From Prochlorococcus sp. AG-402-P18 (GTDB lineage Bacteria; Cyanobacteriota; Cyanobacteriia; PCC-6307; Cyanobiaceae): a stretch of DNA of 64,000 nt. Positions 40,202 through 50,382 of this stretch are shown piece after piece. Under the pieces are notes generated by a model, which was given only the letters and a program-made list of their open reading frames with translations, was not told where the DNA came from and ran no database searches. The stretch covers positions 44,306 through 108,305 of the forward strand of contig QCJC01000008.1 of the NCBI GenBank assembly GCA_003216275.1, in the 5' to 3' direction. Position 1 is the stretch's first letter, and the number at the start of each line of letters is the position of its first letter. The translations under genes and the position numbers were made by a program.

Positions 40202-41094
40202 TGACCCAAATCAGATGCATTTGATATTTGATTGGTCAGCACACCTTTCATTGCTCTTTTAGCAAGTCCACTGAGTACGTTTCCTGGCCCAATCTCAATT
40301 ATTGAAGTTATTCCGTCATTTTGCATGCAATTCATAATCTCTCTCCATCGAACTCCAGTAATCATTTGTTTCTTTAAACGCTCCTTCAATATTTTTCCGT
40401 TCACACTGGGAGTTGGATCTACATTACTCAGAACAGGAAACTGAGCATCTTCAAAAGTGACTTGATCAAGTTCTTCCGCAAAACCTTGAGAAGCTTCACT
40501 CATAAAATTAGAATGAAAAGCTCCTGAAACGTTTAAAGGTATTGCTCTTTTACACTTTAGTTTATCTGCAACAGTTCGAACTGCTTCAGGAGCACCTGAT
40601 AAAACCACTTGAGAGTCACTATTATCATTTGCAATAGAAGCACCTTCAGTTGATTGAATTAAATCATCCAGTTCATTACGATCAAATCCCATAACTGCAA
40701 TCATTGAGCCTCCTGCTGCAGATGCCATTAATTCAGATCTTTTCTTTAATAACGATAAAGCTATATCAGAACTGAAAACCCCAGCGGAATAAAGCGCAAC
40801 TATTTCTCCAAGACTATGTCCTGCAACCATTTTTGGCTTTCTACCTTGTCTTTTTAATTCATCCACTAAAATAGATTCGACAACAAACATTGCAGGCTGA
40901 GTATTTCTTGTATCGTTTAAATCCAATATCTTTTCATTTGTAGCTTCATCTCCACAACAAATCTTCAAAAGATCTCTTCCAAGAAGTTCTGATGCAAGTT
41001 CAAATCTATCTCTTGAGCCAGGCAACTCCATTAATGAATTTGCCATACCTAACTTTTGAGAACCTTGTCCAGGAAAGACCCAGGCAATAGTCAT
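40198..41094 (-). CDS. fabD: Malonyl-CoA:ACP transacylase
   Basis: Loads malonate on acyl carrier protein. The 298-residue protein starts with AWVFPGQGSQKLGMA, has the nucleophile motif GHSLGEIVAL and the catalytic histidine region SGAFHSNFM. It lies between fabH and plsC, with 26 bases to fabH upstream and a four-base overlap with plsC downstream. Confidence 0.95.
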   Translation of the reverse strand: MTIAWVFPGQGSQKLGMANSLMELPGSRDRFELASELLGRDLLKICCGDEATNEKILDLNDTRNTQPAMFVVESILVDELKRQGRKPKMVAGHSLGEIVALYSAGVFSSDIALSLLKKRSELMASAAGGSMIAVMGFDRNELDDLIQSTEGASIANDNSDSQVVLSGAPEAVRTVADKLKCKRAIPLNVSGAFHSNFMSEASQGFAEELDQVTFEDAQFPVLSNVDPTPSVNGKILKERLKKQMITGVRWREIMNCMQNDGITSIIEIGPGNVLSGLAKRAMKGVLTNQISNASDLGH

Positions 41095-41120
41095 AGTTTC
41101 TTTGATGAATTATTTGCAGC

Positions 41121-42167
41121 CTAATAGGAACCATGCCAATAAAACAAAGCTGCCCCCCAACTTAAACCAGCACCAAATCCACTACATGCGATTAAATCTC
41201 CAGATTTAATTCGTTTATCTCGGACTGCCTCATCAAGCATCAATGGAATTGTCGCTGCGGATGTATTGCCATAATTTTCCAAATTAGAAAGTACTTTCTC
41301 TGATGGTATTGAAAACCTTGCAGCTACAGCATCAAGGATTCTTTGATTAGCTTGATGCAATAAGAGCCAATCTATGCTGCCTGAATGAATATTGTATTTT
41401 TCTAATAGTTCTCCCAAAATTATAGGTACCTCTTTGACCGCAAATTTATATACTTCTTTCCCTTCCATTCTTATTGGTAAATAATCTCCTCTTTGATGGG
41501 AAGCCTCATTTACAAGGTCTTCAAAAATATTGGAATGAGCAAGATTTAAACATCCGCCCCTATTCCCATCTGATTTCAAACTATAACCAATGAGTCCTTT
41601 ATTTTCATGAGAAGCTTCTATTGCTAATGCACCAGCACCATCCCCGAACAAAACACAAGTCGATCTATCATCCCAATCAACCCATTTTGATAGTTGGTCA
41701 GCACCTATCACAATTATTCTTTTCATCGAGCCAGAGATTAAATATTGTGATGCAGTAACTAAGGCAAACAAAAAGCCACTGCACGCAGCAGTCAGATCAA
41801 AAGCAGCAGCATTACTAGCTCCTAAATTAGATTGAATTTTAGGAGCCGAACCAAATAGATCTTCAGGTGTTGATGTTGCAAGAATTATTAAATCAATTGT
41901 TTTTTCATCCCATTTGGCCATTTTTAAAGCATTACGAGCAGCATGAGTAGCTAAGTCAATTAAAGATTCATTTGCTCCGATCACACGTCTTTGACGTATA
42001 CCTGTTCTACTTTTGATCCATTCATCACTAGTATCAACTCTTTCACCAAGCTCCGCATTGCTTATAATCGTCTGTGGCGTAGCACTTCCACACCCCACAA
42101 AAGATATTGGTAAATGAAATTCAGAATTGCTATTCAAATCAAAAAAAGACCTCATTGAATAAGTCAA
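41121..42167 (-). CDS. fabH: 3-oxoacyl-ACP synthase III
   Basis: Starts fatty acid synthesis by condensing acetyl-CoA with malonyl-ACP. The 348-residue protein has the catalytic triad of KAS III: Cys129 in TAACSGF, His in LLHQANQRIL and Asn in NYGNTSAATIP. The start may be the second Met, four codons in. It lies 23 bases downstream of plsX. Confidence 0.95.
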   Translation of the reverse strand: MTYSMRSFFDLNSNSEFHLPISFVGCGSATPQTIISNAELGERVDTSDEWIKSRTGIRQRRVIGANESLIDLATHAARNALKMAKWDEKTIDLIILATSTPEDLFGSAPKIQSNLGASNAAAFDLTAACSGFLFALVTASQYLISGSMKRIIVIGADQLSKWVDWDDRSTCVLFGDGAGALAIEASHENKGLIGYSLKSDGNRGGCLNLAHSNIFEDLVNEASHQRGDYLPIRMEGKEVYKFAVKEVPIILGELLEKYNIHSGSIDWLLLHQANQRILDAVAARFSIPSEKVLSNLENYGNTSAATIPLMLDEAVRDKRIKSGDLIACSGFGAGLSWGAALFYWHGSY

Positions 42168-42190
42168 TCACATGCTAGGACAGTCCAAAA

Positions 42191-43513
42191 TCAGACTTTT
42201 AATACCTCTGGTTTATTTAAATCAGCCAAATCGTCCATAACTCCATGACTTGCAGCTGAATGAACAACCCTTAAAGCACTCAAGACAGAAAGAGCTTTAC
42301 TACCTCCATGACCTATAACGCAAATTCCATTTATCCCTAACAATAAAGCTCCACCATGTTCCGCATGATCTAGACGTTTTTTTATTCGTTTTAAATTATT
42401 TCTCAAAAATGCAGACCCAACTTTACCTCTTCTTCCTCTAGGCAGCTCGGCTTTCAAAACCCCTAAAAGAACACTTCCAACTGACTCTAAAAACTTCAAC
42501 AAAACATTCCCTGTAAACCCATCACAAACGACAACATCAAATTCTCCAGATAAAACATCTCTTCCTTCACAATTACCAGCGAAATTGAATCGTTTTTCCT
42601 CATTTAAAAGCCCATATGTTGCTAAAGAAAGATCGTTCCCTTTACAGGATTCTTCGCCAATATTCAATAATCCAATTCTTGGTTTTTCTACTTGCAGAAC
42701 ATCACGAGAATAAATATTTCCAAGAAGAGCAAATTGATGCAAATAAGTTGGTTTACAGTCCATATTCGCTCCTACATCTAATACTAAAACAGGCTGGCCA
42801 GGGTCTTTAGTTGGGAATAATGCTCCTATTGCAGGACGATCAATACCTTTTAAACGACCTAACTTAAAAATTGCAGATGCCATTAATGCGCCTGAATTAC
42901 CAGCTGAATAAACACCCATGGCTTTACCTTCTTTAACTAATTTCATTGCAATATTGATACTTGCATCCTTTTTTTTACGAACAGCTGTAGCTTCTTCATC
43001 CATACCTACTGAAAGGCCACTAGGAATTAATTCAAAATTTCCATTACTGATAGCTTTATCAAGAGATTCTTCTAGTCCAAATTCCAACGCTGCCTTTCTT
43101 ACTTTTTCAATTTCACCTACAAACTTAATTTTCAAGGGTAGTAAAGAGAGAGATTTTAAACACCCATCAAGAATTGCTGCAGGTGCATAATCTCCTCCCA
43201 TTCCATCTACAGAAACCCAAATCCTCTCAGAATCTTTAATTAAAGTTTTCTCTTCACTATTTTCACCTCCTTGCAATCGTCTGAGAGGATCAAATACAAA
43301 TGGTTCTAAAGTACTCCTAGCAATGGAACCTGCATTAGTTACGACAGTGCCAGCATTAGAAACAACCGTTCCCGCAACATTTCCTGCTGCTGTTGCTGAA
43401 TTTGTTGCAGTGTCAACAAGACTTGTAACAGCAGAATTCCGGCGATACCAAATAACTAATCGTCTAATTGCCTTAGAACGATTTGGTTTATTATTTAAGG
43501 AATTTTTTTCCAC
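42191..43513 (-). CDS. plsX: Phosphate acyltransferase PlsX with an N-terminal extension
   Basis: Makes acyl-phosphate from acyl-ACP for phospholipid synthesis. The catalytic domain begins near residue 97 with VSVDGMGGDYAP and includes GSRKALSVL-like and GHGGSKAL segments; 440 residues in total. The first 95 residues are extra compared with typical PlsX of about 330. They are basic at first (RRLVIWYRRN), then a repetitive Ala/Val/Asn/Gly stretch with GTVVSNAG and GTVVTNAG. This could be an amphipathic membrane-binding helix. The rpaB stop lies only four bases upstream. Confidence 0.93.
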   Translation of the reverse strand: MEKNSLNNKPNRSKAIRRLVIWYRRNSAVTSLVDTATNSATAAGNVAGTVVSNAGTVVTNAGSIARSTLEPFVFDPLRRLQGGENSEEKTLIKDSERIWVSVDGMGGDYAPAAILDGCLKSLSLLPLKIKFVGEIEKVRKAALEFGLEESLDKAISNGNFELIPSGLSVGMDEEATAVRKKKDASINIAMKLVKEGKAMGVYSAGNSGALMASAIFKLGRLKGIDRPAIGALFPTKDPGQPVLVLDVGANMDCKPTYLHQFALLGNIYSRDVLQVEKPRIGLLNIGEESCKGNDLSLATYGLLNEEKRFNFAGNCEGRDVLSGEFDVVVCDGFTGNVLLKFLESVGSVLLGVLKAELPRGRRGKVGSAFLRNNLKRIKKRLDHAEHGGALLLGINGICVIGHGGSKALSVLSALRVVHSAASHGVMDDLADLNKPEVLKV

Positions 43514-43517
43514 TTAC

Positions 43518-44264
43518 TTATGATCCTTCAGGAATCATGGAATCAACAATTCTCTGGAAAAGATAACCTGTACCTCTTGCTGTCAGAATTAACTCTGGAT
43601 TTGCTGGATCGTCTTCAAGCTTGGATCTGAGTCTAGAAATATGCACATCCACTACTCTTGTATCAACATGTCTTTCCGGGGTATATCCCCATACCTCTTT
43701 AAGTATCTCTCCTCGGCTAAAAGGTTCACCTGAGCGACTTACAAGCAATTCAAGAAGACTAAATTCCATGCCTGTTAGTCTTATGCGTTCGTCATTTCTA
43801 TAAACTTGGCGTTTATTAGTATCAATTTTTAAATTCATAACAGCAATCACACCAGAGTTAGGCAACCCAGCTATTTGCTCCTTTTCAACTCTCCTCAAAA
43901 CACATCTAATTCGAGCCTCCAATTCTTTTGGGCTAAATGGCTTTACAACATAATCATCTGCTCCAAGCTCTAAACCAGTAATTCTGTCTGCAACGTCGCC
44001 CAAGGCAGTCAGCATTACTATAGGAACATCTGATTCCTTTCTTAATTCTTGGCAAACACCATAACCATCGAGTTTAGGCATCATTACATCAAGCACTACC
44101 AAGTCAGGTTCACAATTCCTGAACAGGTCAAGAGCCTCATTCCCATCACAAGCTGTAACTACCTGATAGCCAATCATTGATAGGCGAGTTTCCAGAATCC
44201 TCCGAATGCTGGCCTCATCATCAGCCACGAGGATGGTTTCCTTTGAGGGACTAGTGGCCGTCAT
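43518..44264 (-). CDS. rpaB: OmpR-type response regulator RpaB
   Basis: Master stress and light regulator that binds HLR1 boxes of photosystem and other genes. The 248-residue protein has the receiver with Asp59 in VVLDVMMP, the switch lysine in VVKPFSPKEL and a winged-helix domain with WGYTPERHVDTRVVDVHISRLRSK (read as WGYTPERHVDTR and VHISRLRSK), typical of RpaB/Ycf27. The kinase expected is an NblS/DspA type, not in this window. It is first in the lipid-gene run on the minus strand and divergent from radA. Confidence 0.93.
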   Translation of the reverse strand: MTATSPSKETILVADDEASIRRILETRLSMIGYQVVTACDGNEALDLFRNCEPDLVVLDVMMPKLDGYGVCQELRKESDVPIVMLTALGDVADRITGLELGADDYVVKPFSPKELEARIRCVLRRVEKEQIAGLPNSGVIAVMNLKIDTNKRQVYRNDERIRLTGMEFSLLELLVSRSGEPFSRGEILKEVWGYTPERHVDTRVVDVHISRLRSKLEDDPANPELILTARGTGYLFQRIVDSMIPEGS

Positions 44265-44372
44265 TTGTTCTTTAGCTTTGGCGGCTGCAACAAGATCTTA
44301 AATGAAGAAGCTCCAACATTTAAAGATCACCTTTCTTTATTCAACTACAGCCAACTTCCTTTTTACAACTAA

Positions 44373-45752
44373 GTGTCTCGTTCTGTCTCTATTTATGTTT
44401 GTCAAACTTGTGGTGCTCAAACAAGTCAATTCTTTGGCCGCTGCAGCAGTTGTGGTGAATGGAATTCAATAATCGAGGAAAAAATTAATCGAAAATCAGA
44501 TAAATCTATTTACACAAAGATTAATTCCCCCTCAGAGCAATCACCATACCGATCAGAACTAATAAGCCTTACCAAAAATAAACAAATTGATCGCATTCCA
44601 AGCGGATATGAGGAACTAGACCGAGTCTTGGGTGGAGGATTAGTCCCAGGATCGCTTGTTTTAGTTGGAGGCGATCCTGGTATTGGGAAAAGCACTTTGA
44701 CTTTGCAAAGTGCTACGGCAATGGCTCACTTTAGATCAGTGCTTTATGTTGCCGCTGAAGAATCGTCTGAACAGGTAAAACTTAGATGGAATCGAATTGA
44801 AGACTCAGAATCCAAACTGCATTTACTCGCAGAAACAGATCTTGCGCAGATTATTAAAGAGCTTGCTTACTTAAAACCTGCAGTTGCAGTTATTGATAGC
44901 ATTCAAGCTTTGTATGATGAAAATTTATCTAGTTCTCCTGGATCAGTTGCCCAAGTAAGGGAATGCTCCACAGCTTTACAGAGAATTGCAAAGAAAGAAA
45001 ATATATCTCTTTTGATCATTGGTCATGTAACCAAAGATGGAACTTTAGCCGGACCTAAAGTCCTAGAGCATCTTGTCGATGTCGTTCTAACTTTTGAAGG
45101 AGATAGATTCGCTTCTCACAGATTATTAAGGGGTGTGAAAAATAGATTTGGAGCGACTAGCGAGCTTGGTGTATTTGAAATGCAAGCTGATGGCTTATCT
45201 GAGGTTTCAAACCCAAGCGAATTATTTTTAAGCAAAACTTCTGCTCCAGGAATTGCAACAATTGTTACTTGTGAAGGGACTAGACCATTAGCAATAGATT
45301 TGCAAGCCCTCTTGAATCCAACTAGTTATGCAAGTCCAAGAAGAACTACCACAGGTGTCGAAATAAATAGGCTGCATCAAATCTTGGCAGTATTAGAAAA
45401 AAATATGAAGCTTAATCTTTCTAGATATGATTGTTATTTAGCAGTAGCTGGTGGATTAGAAGTAGAAGAACCTGGAGCAGACCTTGGTATTGCGGCTGCA
45501 ATAGTTTCTAGTTTTAGGGATATTGAGCTTGAAGAAGGTATTATCTTTATTGGTGAAATAGGACTTGCTGGTCAATTAAGATTAGTTAGACAAATGAAGC
45601 AAAGAATTAATGAAGTTATCAGATTAGGATATAGAAAATTGATTATTCCAGACGGTATTGATATATCCGAATTCGAAAAAAATAATAAATTAGAAATATT
45701 AAAAGCTTCAAATATAAATCAAGCTATCGTTTACGCTTTAAGTAATAAATAA
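44373..45752 (+). CDS. radA: DNA repair protein RadA
   Basis: RecA-like branch-migration protein. The 459-residue protein has an N-terminal zinc finger (Cys10, Cys13, Cys24, Cys27), Walker A GGDPGIGKSTL, the RadA-specific KNRFG motif and a C-terminal Lon-like domain (GLEVEEPGADLGIAAAI region). The start is GTG at 44373. It is convergent with ycf3 and divergent from rpaB. Confidence 0.96.
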   Translation: MSRSVSIYVCQTCGAQTSQFFGRCSSCGEWNSIIEEKINRKSDKSIYTKINSPSEQSPYRSELISLTKNKQIDRIPSGYEELDRVLGGGLVPGSLVLVGGDPGIGKSTLTLQSATAMAHFRSVLYVAAEESSEQVKLRWNRIEDSESKLHLLAETDLAQIIKELAYLKPAVAVIDSIQALYDENLSSSPGSVAQVRECSTALQRIAKKENISLLIIGHVTKDGTLAGPKVLEHLVDVVLTFEGDRFASHRLLRGVKNRFGATSELGVFEMQADGLSEVSNPSELFLSKTSAPGIATIVTCEGTRPLAIDLQALLNPTSYASPRRTTTGVEINRLHQILAVLEKNMKLNLSRYDCYLAVAGGLEVEEPGADLGIAAAIVSSFRDIELEEGIIFIGEIGLAGQLRLVRQMKQRINEVIRLGYRKLIIPDGIDISEFEKNNKLEILKASNINQAIVYALSNK

Positions 45753-45765
45753 GAAGTTAATTGTT

Positions 45766-46287
45766 TTACAAATAAACATCAACATTTCCTCTACCAGTAG
45801 TTTTGAGCCAGTTCTCAATGTCCAGGTAGCCCCCAGGATACAGACGCACAGCTTTGCTCCAGACATCAGCTGCTTGGTCAAACCAGATATCACCTTCATC
45901 TTGATTCCCATTCCTTTGAGCCATTCTCCCCCTTTTTTCATAAATTAGGCCCATATTTTTCAAACAAGAAGGTTGTTTTGGGTTTTGCTCTAATGCCTTC
46001 TTATATGTGGTCAAGGCTCTTTCTTCATCTCCATTACTCATATAAATTATTGCCATATTTTTCAATGTTTCGCCTCTATCAACTTGGTTATCTTCAAGTT
46101 TTAAACTCTCTTCATAATATTCAAGCGCTTCAGAGTAATCTCCATCATTTTGTGCAGCTAGACCCTTTCTATAATAGAGATAAGCTTCTTTTTCTTTTGA
46201 AGCGATAGGCATCACCTTCACTATCCCTTCGGCCATCTTGGTAAAGGCCTTATCTAGAAAATTGTCTTTGTTTTGACTACGAGGCAC
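45766..46287 (-). CDS. ycf3: Photosystem I assembly protein Ycf3
   Basis: TPR protein needed to assemble photosystem I. The 173-residue protein opens with [15 protein letters not shown] and carries three TPR units, including [21 protein letters not shown] (read as YYRKGLAAQ and [12 protein letters not shown]), [21 protein letters not shown] (read as LKNMAIIY) and [15 protein letters not shown]. Length and repeats match Ycf3 along the whole sequence. It is convergent with radA. Confidence 0.95.
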   Translation of the reverse strand: MPRSQNKDNFLDKAFTKMAEGIVKVMPIASKEKEAYLYYRKGLAAQNDGDYSEALEYYEESLKLEDNQVDRGETLKNMAIIYMSNGDEERALTTYKKALEQNPKQPSCLKNMGLIYEKRGRMAQRNGNQDEGDIWFDQAADVWSKAVRLYPGGYLDIENWLKTTGRGNVDVYL

Positions 46288-46449
46288 GATTGAACTAATT
46301 TCAATAAAATTAATTCTATCTTGCCTTGACGTTGAAATTGGTTAGTTAGATTTGTTGAAACTAATTTCTTTTATTAATTAATCATTAAATAAATGCAACT
46401 TACTTTTTAGTAATTACATTTACATTATGTATCCAGAATTCATATCGCC

Positions 46450-48780
46450 TTGAGCAAAAAAATTATTGCCGATAGCAAAAATTCAATTCTACTTGAAATT
46501 GATGGAATGAAGTGCGGAAGTTGTGTCCAGGCAGTTGAAGACATACTCAATAGCTACCCAAATGTAGATAATGCAAGTGTCAATTTAGTTACGAAGACAG
46601 CTATCATTGAACTCCTTAAGCCGAATGAACCCTTAAATGAATTAATAAAGACACTTGAATCCAAAGGATTCTCTGCACAAAAAAGATTTTATAAAGGTAA
46701 TTCAAGCGTCATCGAATTAAATGAAAGTGACAATCAAAATTTATGGAATAAATGGCGTCAACTAATAATTGCCACATCCTTATTAATTCTCTCTGGTTTG
46801 GGTCATTTAGTAGAGGGACAACAACTATCAATTCCAGTTATTGGATCCTTACCCTTTCATGCGGCACTCGCAACATTTGCATTATTTGGCCCAGGAAGAT
46901 CAATTTTAAAAAAAGGGCTTAAGTCCGCACTCCTACTCACACCTACGATGGATACATTGGTTAGTCTTGGTGTTAGTAGTGCTTATTTAGCAAGCGTCGT
47001 TGCTTTAATTTGGCCACAAGTTGGCTGGCCTTGTTTTTTTAATGAGCCAGTAATGCTTCTGGGATTTGTTTTGCTAGGGCGTTTTTTAGAAGAGAGAGCT
47101 CGTCTAAACACCGGCACTGCTCTAAAAGAATTAGCAAAATTACAACCAGAGATAGCTAGCTTGATATTAGAAAATAATGAAATTCGTAAAGTAAGAATAG
47201 GTGCACTAAAACCAGGAGAAAAGATTCAATTATTAGCTGGAGACCGAATACCTGTTGACGGTGTAGTTATAAAAGGTAATTCGGCTGTAGACATATCAAG
47301 TTTGACAGGCGAGTCTTTACCATTAGATGCATCACCAGGAGTTGAACTTCCTTCTGGAAGTCTAAATTTAGAAGCAACAATTGATTTAGAAGTAAAAAAA
47401 ATAGGTTCTGAAACAGCCTTAGCAAAAATTATAAGTTTAGTTGAAGAAGCTCAAGCAAGAAAAGCACCCATTCAAGGTTTAGCCGACAAAGTAGCTGGTC
47501 GTTTCTGTTATGGAGTAACAACTCTTTCAATAATTACTTTTCTTTTTTGGTGGCAAATAGGTACAAAAATATGGCCAGAGGTACTAAAGATATCAAGTAA
47601 GGGGTTCATGCAAAGCCATCATTTGCATAATCATTTCATCAATACTGGTCAAACACCCATAGGTCTCTCCTTTCAATTAGCTATTGCTGTATTAGTTGTT
47701 GCTTGTCCCTGCGCACTAGGACTTGCCACCCCTACAGTTATAACTGTGGCTGCAGGCGAAGCAGCAAAAAAGGGTTGGTTATTTAAAGGAGGTGACGTAA
47801 TAGAAACGGCATCAAAAATCAATCAAATCATTTTTGATAAAACTGGCACTCTCACAATTGGACAACCTATCGTAGTGGGCTCTTGGGAAAATCAACATAC
47901 AACCAAATCTGAGCTACTGAGAATTGCTGCAAGCATTGAAGAGAATAGTAGACACCCACTTGCTAAAGCAATTATTCAAGAGGCCTATAAACAAAAACTT
48001 AAATTAGCAAAAACACAATCAGCAATTACATTTCCTGGGAAAGGCTTATCAGGGAAAATATATGGTTTAGAGGGATTGATAAGAGTTGGAACTCCTGAAT
48101 GGATTCAAAATGAAGGAGTCGAATGGAATGCCAAAATTGAACAAAATTTCAAAATTTCAAAAAATAAAGCTCAATCAATAGTTGCAGTAGCTTTAGACAA
48201 TAAATTATTAGGTTTTTTCTTAATTGATGATCAAATTAGGCAAGATGCTTTTCTTTCTATTGAAAAATTACGATCCAAAGGCTTTTCATTAAGTCTTTTT
48301 AGTGGTGATAGAGATTCTGCAGTTTTATCATTAGGGAAAAAATTAGGTTTTAGTCATCAACAAATTGGATGGAAAATGTTACCTGAAGACAAATTACAAA
48401 AGTTAAATCTACTAAAAAACAATGGATTTGTTGCCATGGTCGGTGATGGGATAAATGATGCTCCTGCACTAGCATCTGCAGATTTAGGTATCGCAATTGG
48501 TACAGGTACGCAAATAGCTCAAGATTCTGCTGATCTTGTCTTGCTTGGCGAAAACCTAGAGGCACTTCCAAATTCATTACAACTATCAAGGCAAGCAATG
48601 CTGAAAATCAAACAAAACCTTGCATGGGCTTTTGGATACAACTTAATTGCTTTGCCAATTGCAGCAGGATTGCTACTCCCTTCCACTGGATTACTACTCT
48701 CCCCGCCAATAGCAGCTTTGCTTATGGCTTTGAGCTCAATCAGTGTTGTTATTAATGCCTTATCTTTAAAATCAAAATGA
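46450..48780 (+). CDS. Copper-transporting P1B-type ATPase
   Basis: Heavy-metal ATPase of 776 residues. An N-terminal HMA domain has Cys22-x-x-Cys25 in GMKCGSC. The transport motif CPC is at 419-421 (ACPCALGLATP), the phosphorylated Asp463 in DKTGTLT, and the hinge GDGINDAPALA near 664. A histidine-rich loop, HHLHNHF, precedes the CPC helix at about 390. CPC indicates Cu(I). Cyanobacteria have plasma-membrane (CtaA) and thylakoid (PacS) types supplying plastocyanin; which one this is is not clear. The start is TTG at 46450. It overlaps tmk by four bases. Confidence 0.93.
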   Translation: MSKKIIADSKNSILLEIDGMKCGSCVQAVEDILNSYPNVDNASVNLVTKTAIIELLKPNEPLNELIKTLESKGFSAQKRFYKGNSSVIELNESDNQNLWNKWRQLIIATSLLILSGLGHLVEGQQLSIPVIGSLPFHAALATFALFGPGRSILKKGLKSALLLTPTMDTLVSLGVSSAYLASVVALIWPQVGWPCFFNEPVMLLGFVLLGRFLEERARLNTGTALKELAKLQPEIASLILENNEIRKVRIGALKPGEKIQLLAGDRIPVDGVVIKGNSAVDISSLTGESLPLDASPGVELPSGSLNLEATIDLEVKKIGSETALAKIISLVEEAQARKAPIQGLADKVAGRFCYGVTTLSIITFLFWWQIGTKIWPEVLKISSKGFMQSHHLHNHFINTGQTPIGLSFQLAIAVLVVACPCALGLATPTVITVAAGEAAKKGWLFKGGDVIETASKINQIIFDKTGTLTIGQPIVVGSWENQHTTKSELLRIAASIEENSRHPLAKAIIQEAYKQKLKLAKTQSAITFPGKGLSGKIYGLEGLIRVGTPEWIQNEGVEWNAKIEQNFKISKNKAQSIVAVALDNKLLGFFLIDDQIRQDAFLSIEKLRSKGFSLSLFSGDRDSAVLSLGKKLGFSHQQIGWKMLPEDKLQKLNLLKNNGFVAMVGDGINDAPALASADLGIAIGTGTQIAQDSADLVLLGENLEALPNSLQLSRQAMLKIKQNLAWAFGYNLIALPIAAGLLLPSTGLLLSPPIAALLMALSSISVVINALSLKSK

Positions 48781-49421
48781 AAGGGAAATTTATTGTTTTT
48801 GAGGGAATTGATGGCTGTGGAAAAACCACTCAAATCAATAAAGTAGCTAAATGGCTTACTAGAACAGGTCTCATCCCTAAAAATAATCAATTAGTCATAA
48901 CAAGAGAGCCAGGAGGAACAGAATTAGGGAAATCAATCAGATCGCTACTATTACATGCATCTAAAAAAAAATGTCCAGACCCGAGTACTGAACTTTTACT
49001 TTATGCCGCTGATAGAGCACAACATATAAATGAAATTATTCTTCCATCTTTAAACAAAGGTGACTGGATCATCAGTGATAGGTTTTGTGGTTCAACTTTT
49101 GCATATCAAGGGTATGGAAGAAAATTAGATATAGAACTAATAAAAGAGTTAGAAACTATCGCAACTCAAGGGGTTTATCCGGATATTACTTTTCTATTAG
49201 ATATATCTGTTGAAGAAAGTATTAAAAGAAGAAGAACAAGAAAAGATGACCGGATAGAAAGTGAGGGTAGTGATTTTCTATCAAATGTATCTTTAGGATT
49301 CAAAGCATTATCTCAAGATGCTAAATGGAAAACAATATCTGCTATTCAATCTGAAGATGATATTACTTCGAAAGTCATCACTGAGATAAATAATTTATTT
49401 AAAGAAGAAAAAAACATATAA
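48777..49421 (+). CDS. tmk: Thymidylate kinase
   Basis: Phosphorylates dTMP to dTDP. The 214-residue protein has the P-loop FEGIDGCGKTT, the DR-type REPGGTELGK motif, and DRFCGSTFAYQGYGR. The lid region RRRTRKDDRIE has basic residues. Its ATG overlaps the copper ATPase stop (ATGA), and holB starts one base after its own stop. The tmk-holB pair is common in bacteria. Confidence 0.96.
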   Translation: MKGKFIVFEGIDGCGKTTQINKVAKWLTRTGLIPKNNQLVITREPGGTELGKSIRSLLLHASKKKCPDPSTELLLYAADRAQHINEIILPSLNKGDWIISDRFCGSTFAYQGYGRKLDIELIKELETIATQGVYPDITFLLDISVEESIKRRRTRKDDRIESEGSDFLSNVSLGFKALSQDAKWKTISAIQSEDDITSKVITEINNLFKEEKNI

Positions 49422-49422
49422 G

Positions 49423-50382
49423 ATGAAAGATTTTCAAAAGATTTTTGGTCAAGATTTAGCAATTGAAATTTTAAAATCTGCCATTGATAAAAAACATATA
49501 GCTCCTGCCTATTTATTTTCTGGACCAGAAGGAGTAGGCCGAAAAACGACAGCAAAGATCTTTATAAGGTCTATTATGGACAAAGGCATAGATATAAAAA
49601 ACACAGAAAGAAAAATTGAAAATAATAATCATCCTGATTTATTATGGATAGAACCAACCTATATAGTTCAAGGTAAGAGTTATTCTCAGAGAAAAGCAAG
49701 GTTAGAGAATATAAGTACAAAAGCCCTACCTCAAATTAGACTGAGTCAAGTCAAAGAAATAATAGAATTCCTTGGAAAAAAGCCACTTGAAGCTGAAAAA
49801 AGTTTTGTCATTATTGAAGATATTGAGAAAATGAACGAATCTGCAGCAAACGCCTTGCTGAAAACTCTTGAAGAGCCTAATGATGGGCTATTTATTTTAA
49901 TTACGCAAAGGCCTGAAAAGTTATTAAATACTATTAGATCAAGATGTCAAATAGTTCCATTTAAACGCTTGCAAAATCAGCAAATAAGCAAAATTATTCA
50001 CAAAAAAAATCATCAATTAGAGGAACATGATATCTCAGAGGAGAAAATTAAAGAACTAATCGTTTTTTCAAATGGATCTCCTGGGCTATATCAAACTAAC
50101 CTACAATTCTGGTTAGAGATTCCTAATTTTTTAAAGCATAAGTTAAGTATTAAATTAACCAGCAAAATCGAAGCATTATTATTGGCTAAAGAAATCACAG
50201 ATGAACTAAATTTAGAGCAACAGTTGTGGCTTATTAATTTCCAGGAAAATATAATTTGGGCAAAAGAACGTAATGCTTACATTGTTAATAAACTTGAAGA
50301 ATTGAGGAGAAACATATTATCTTTTGTTCAACCAAGACTTGCATGGGAAATAACTTTATTAGAGATAAGTCTTATTAGTTAA
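49423..50382 (+). CDS. holB: DNA polymerase III delta prime subunit
   Basis: Clamp-loader subunit of 319 residues. It has a RuvB/DnaX-like AAA fold with a P-loop of [12 protein letters not shown], the [17 protein letters not shown] segment, and the [10 protein letters not shown] sensor motif typical of HolB. No zinc-finger cysteine set is visible. It directly follows tmk and is convergent with rpaA, overlapping it by four bases. Confidence 0.9.
   Translation: MKDFQKIFGQDLAIEILKSAIDKKHIAPAYLFSGPEGVGRKTTAKIFIRSIMDKGIDIKNTERKIENNNHPDLLWIEPTYIVQGKSYSQRKARLENISTKALPQIRLSQVKEIIEFLGKKPLEAEKSFVIIEDIEKMNESAANALLKTLEEPNDGLFILITQRPEKLLNTIRSRCQIVPFKRLQNQQISKIIHKKNHQLEEHDISEEKIKELIVFSNGSPGLYQTNLQFWLEIPNFLKHKLSIKLTSKIEALLLAKEITDELNLEQQLWLINFQENIIWAKERNAYIVNKLEELRRNILSFVQPRLAWEITLLEISLIS

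Noticed and set aside
46414..46425. Tandem TTACAT upstream of the copper ATPase as an RpaB (HLR1) site
   Set aside because: HLR1 repeats are spaced so that the half-sites start about ten bases apart; here they are directly adjacent at six bases.
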